NCBI GenBank assembly: GCA_021904315.1
Contig: CM038910.1
Span: 21,958,256-22,022,255, forward strand
Origin: Sphagnum magellanicum
Lineage: Eukaryota; Streptophyta; Sphagnopsida; Sphagnales; Sphagnaceae
DNA: 64,000 nucleotides
Reading direction: 5' to 3'
A program made the translations under genes and the position numbers. Below, piece after piece: positions 59,801 through 64,000 of the stretch. The notes beneath the pieces are model-generated. The model saw nothing but the letters and a program-made list of their open reading frames with translations, was not told the origin of the DNA and searched no databases. The first letter of the stretch is position 1. Each line of letters opens with the position of its first letter.

Positions 59801-62800
59801 ATTTTTCTTCAAAGTCCTTCATCTTGTTCTTCGTCCTCATCAGTGTATAGTACTACAACATATGTTCATAATCCTCTAGTCTTTTCTTGATACCAATTGG
59901 ATCCAAACTCTTCCTCTATTCATGTGCCTTCTCCAACTATGCTTGCAAGTTCTGTAGAGTTTTCCAATACTCCTTGTCCTCCATGAACTATTCTATTTTT
60001 ACCTCTATTGTCTTTCTTTTAAGCTCCTCAAACTGCAACAAAACACATTTTTCAAATTTATCAATTCCAAATCTATCAAAACATTCTCCTTTTCCTTATT
60101 TTCTTTAGTCAATGCTTTCATTTGACGATCCAAAGCCTCCTATTGTTCTTATGAAGAAACAATGTTTTTGTCCACTTCCTTTCTATGGTTTCCCAGATTT
60201 CAGCCTTCTACTTTAAATTCTGCAATTCATCATCCTTCAACTTCAGCCGTGTTGTGCTACCCTTGAGCTCCTCATTCTCATCCTATAGTTTTTTAATGAG
60301 TTTTTTTTTTTTTTTTTGTTTAGCTTCTAACCTATTCTTCCTCTAGATTTCCACATTACGCTTATACTCCTTCTAGAAATTTCTCTTTTTATTTAATTCC
60401 TTTTGTAACAATGCCTTCTCCTTCTCCCCCATAACTAATTTGTTTCTCATAACGTTTACCTCCAGGGTCAAATTCCCCATATTCAAACTCATAATTGCCA
60501 TGGTTTGAAATAGTTCAACTACCCTATTTGCTTTCATTACTTCTCCAACTACCTCCTCCACAGATTTTGGTGTACTTGTTTGTGTCATAAGATCTCCAAC
60601 TCCTTCTGCAGATGATCCCAACTCCTATACCATTCTTTTCCTTAATTCAAATTCAAATGGGAATCCTTCTGCATATTTTGGCCTCCTAGGTGGTACCTAT
60701 AGTTTTGCTAGTCTAAACTCTTCAAAAGCAAATTGTGTTGCCACTCTCTTTGTCTATAATTCAGTAGCCTATAAACCTTCCTATGTCTATTGTTGTTGTT
60801 GTTACAAATGTTGTCGTAAATGTTGATATGTTTTGGACTTCTAATGGTCTCCATCCAATCTTCACATACATCCCCTTCAAAGTGTAGATGCTCCTCACCT
60901 TCTAAAAACCTTATGTCATGTTCCCTCTTAACTCCTTAGCTCTGTTCTCGTAGTTGCCTCTCCTGTGGCAATGTCATCTATGGTATCTCTTGCTTCTGCT
61001 CCCTCAACTATCTCTTTTATGGAGATGTCATATGTGGTACTATTGTAATATGTCTAACTACTTGGACCATTAGTGGCATTGCCCTTACCACTATTGATAT
61101 TACATATAGTTCCATTTTGCCCTTCATCATTTTCTGTGCCCTCAAATCTATGCTTTCCTATTCCCTCTTCACTCCTAAACTTGAGGCTCCTCCTTCCTCA
61201 ACTTTCTTCTTCCTCTTGAAAGCATTTCTTGAAGAGTTTGATATAGTTTTCTTCCTGTTTTCTAGTGTTGTTTACATCTCCTCCCTAGTTCTTTTAACCT
61301 TGGCCGGTGGTTTCTTTGGATTATCCTTTTGATACATAAACAAATATTGAAATACCTTTGCCAATACCAAGGCAAATTGACAGGTATCTTTTTTATCCCC
61401 CTTATTATTCTTAACATACTTATATAACCTATCCAATTCACTACACAAATTATTGAATATAATATGTGCCCAATCTACCTACTGCCCCTCCTCTGCTCTC
61501 ACCAATGTGATAACATTTTATTTGCTAAAATATTATACTTTCTCCCTTTGATAAATGATAGATATAATGCTAGGATATTTTATAAAGTATGGTAGACCCA
61601 TATTCTTTACATTCCATTGATCTATAAAAGAATTTGCAGGTGCAAGTCTACAACTTTGTAATGCCTGAATTGCTAGTAACTTACTGACATGTCCTTTCGG
61701 TTCTTCTATATACCCTTCTGCACACACTCCAAAAACATCTACAATCAGTTATTTGTTAATTACATACACCTTATCCTTATGCCCAAAATAAAGATATGCC
61801 CACTTGATCAAGAATGTGTTAAGAAATTCCAACATTACATTGGGCATTAGTGCTTCCCACCCCTTCAGAAACAAAGGCACAAGCCTTGCTTTAGAAGCTT
61901 AGTCTTCTTCCACAATAATATCCTTCCAATTCACCATCTGCTTTATGTGTTTTTCATATTTTTGTTTCATCTATGTCCACATAAAACGTTCAAGATCTAG
62001 AATTTTAATACCTTTCTCCAAAAATGTAGCTCTATCCAAGATTGAGCATCTTCTCTTTGCTATTGCTTCCACTTCACATTGCTCTATCTCCATCAACCTT
62101 CGCTATGCTTCTACCATTATCTACACCTCTATGGCTTACTGTATTGTCAATTGCACTTTTGTGAATAATTATTCTTCTTATGCAACAACATTTTTTTCCC
62201 TTGCATCCTTCTACATTACATGTGCCTCCACAAAATGATGCTCCTCAGCTTTGTCTTCCTTCGATTTTTCAATGCACACGGATCTATTGATGTAGCTCGT
62301 GGTCCTATCCATTCTCTCTTGCACACCAACGTCATCTGCATTTACACAAAAACTCAATTATAAATGTTCTAGTTATATCTGTCTTGAATTATCGTTTATG
62401 CAAATTGTATCTTCACATTATACACCTTCCTTTCTACACATTTTGAAGATGATGAATGCGGCAACAATCTTATAGCCAATAGCTGAATATTCAACACTCC
62501 TCTTTTTGCTCTTCTCAACTCCTCTTCTACTTCTATTATTTTCAACAATTTTGCTTCTTCCTCATGCCTTTATTTGTGCTCACTCCTCTATGTTTTTTTT
62601 TCCCTTGTTATTCAATGTAGTTTTTCAATTGCATTCTTTGCATTCATACTATTGTGAATTCCAAAACTTCAAAAACGCGCACAACTTCTAGCAACAATCG
62701 CAAACTGCTTTTGATGGTTACCCCGTTTTTTCTTGTCCTTAAACATCTCACCTATCACGTTCATTTTTTCATCTGCTCGTCATTTTTTAATTAACACATG

Positions 62801-62950
62801 ATCCTTGAAATTAATATGACCCATCGCTACAAGTTTATGTGACCCTTGTATTGCCACACGGAAGCATTTAACATCATCATTATGAATGAACATCACAAAT
62901 TTCATCTTCTAATTACTCCACATCCATAATTGCCCTACATTATTTATACT
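59800..62950 (-). mobile_element. 3' region of a minus-strand Gypsy element, unidentified coding-like sequence
   Basis: Downstream of the integrase (reading right to left), about 3 kb keep coding texture on the minus strand. Open stretches at 61533-61727 (SKLLAIQALQSCRLAPANS) and 60373-60621 have normal amino-acid composition, and the latter is a likely coiled coil with heptad Leu/Met/Val and a Lys/Glu-rich end. The plus-strand frames in this area are their shadows. Some plant Gypsy lineages (Athila, Tat) carry an extra gene here, but I do not recognise this product. The region is broken. Confidence 0.5.
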
Positions 62951-63179
62951 GACTCCACTTCGTTTGCCTTGTACACTTTCTATTGATTATGCCCATTTAT
63001 CTATTGATTATGAAAACACATTTGGTGATTGTACCAATTTTTCCACTAACTATGTCCATAATTATGATGATTGTGCGAATATTCTTGATTGTCGAATGAA
63101 TACTATTGTTAATTCAACTGATACACTTGACATATCATTTGTAGATTTCTCCATCCCACACTTCTATAATTATTGCTCT

Positions 63180-64000
63180 TTTATAGAACGAAAATAAAAA
63201 CTATGTTCATCGTTGGATATTTGATCTGTTTTTTATCTTCATCATTCTTCATTTGTGGTTTCTGTATTTGACATCCTTCATCGTCCTCTTCTATGTCAGA
63301 ATTCGCCTCCTGAATTCCACCTACACGTTTTTCCCAATATATTGGCATTTGTTGTTCTTTTTTTAAAACTTCAAATTCCATGTATTTATAAGGTTTGAGC
63401 TTATTCACATTAAACAACATAGGGTTAGTTTCAAACATTTCAATGGTCACTAATAACACAGTGTTATTTGGCAACACATATTGTACTATGTACTGTTCAA
63501 ACGATTTCCTAATAAACTTCCCTAGGTGTGACTTATTACCCTTTGGAAACCACAGAACATAATCACCAAAACTAAATTGTTTTTCCGGATTCTTTTATTG
63601 AATCCATAATGCTCTATTCTTCTATTGAATTCCTACATTTTTTCCAACTTGCATTCTAGCTTCCTGTAACTTTTCAAGCTTTGTAATTCTATTAATTAAA
63701 ACTCTCATTGGAATATTATTTCTCTCATCTCCACCAACAACTAGAATAATGTATTTTATGGGCATTAATAGATGTAATCCATACACTAATTGATATGGCG
63801 TATACCTTATTGTTACTTTGTATGCAGTTTTGTATAAAAATAACATGGTAGATAGATGTTCATCCTAATCTATCTATTTTCACTAACGAACTTGGTCAAC
63901 AATACCCCAAGTACCTTATTAGTAATCTCAACCTACCCATTCCCCTAAGGATAATAAGTTGTAGAATTCACATGTTTCATTAGAAAATGATCCATCAAAT
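63180..64000 (-). mobile_element. integrase end of a minus-strand Gypsy element, runs off the right edge
   Basis: The stretch at 63622-63846 (YKVTIRYTPYQLVYGLHLLM) is the distal part of the integrase core region, and just beyond it near 63960 the HVNSTTYYP-type segment of the core is readable. The stretch at 63181-63477 (VNKLKPYKYMEFEVLKKEQQ) is the integrase C-terminal tail. The rest of pol and the 5' LTR would lie beyond 64000. It is a fossil with several breaks, although parts are better preserved than in the other Gypsy copies here. Confidence 0.75.

Noticed and set aside
1-64000. CRISPR arrays, rRNA genes, organelle inserts, bacterial or phage genes
   Set aside because: No regularly spaced identical repeats with unique spacers, no rRNA-like conserved blocks and no compact gene arrays were seen on either strand.

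Overview
The window looks like repeat-swollen nuclear DNA of a land plant with a very large genome, most probably a gymnosperm. The reasons are a strongly AT-rich background, old and eroded Ty3/Gypsy elements of plant type, many non-autonomous TIR transposons with plant-type ends (CACTA, Mutator-like), and only small islands of higher-GC sequence. No bacterial-style genes, operons, rRNA or CRISPR are present. Almost every open frame is short and shows no coding character. The species call is inference.

Layout. 1-1680: GC-richer island with a TATA box and a possible first exon. 1680-9300: AT-rich repeat DNA holding one copy of a dispersed unknown repeat (2300-3130), a 24-base C run and five copies of a degenerate motif. 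9427-10200: a tandem duplication split by a 380-bp Mutator-like MITE with a perfect 9-bp target duplication. 13135-18854: an old Gypsy element with both LTRs. 18855-25000: mostly featureless, with a tandem pair of hairpins at 20909-21118. 25000-31453: a CACTA MITE relic, the second dispersed-repeat copy, and two non-autonomous CACTA elements lying 160 bp apart. 31842-33372: a solo LTR carrying a nested 618-bp TIR element. 33890-39437: ends of a GGGTAAAATC-type TIR family, possibly one 4.7-kb copy with a second solo LTR inside it. 39440-40340: CACTA-related remnant.

43400-45711 is the best host-gene candidate: a GC-richer island with several open segments bounded by plausible splice sites. I do not recognise the product. 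46691-47350 is an LTR related to the 13-kb element. 48433-49344 is a third solo LTR. 49770-50421 is a short copy of the GGGTAAAATC family. 51135-53151 is a third CACTA element and 53392-53545 a CACTA MITE. From 54300 to the right edge lie three Gypsy fossils: a gag-to-RT fragment, a second fragment with an LTR-like head and gag, and a minus-strand element whose integrase runs off the right edge and which has a long unidentified 3' region.

The main theme is transposon ecology. At least three CACTA elements (2.0-2.5 kb) with 3-bp target duplications, two short derivatives and further ends sit within 29 kb, with no transposase recognised. Three copies of a shared internal module, two inside CACTA elements, carry a tRNA-like pair of A and B boxes. 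This module is the most interesting undescribed structure I can see.
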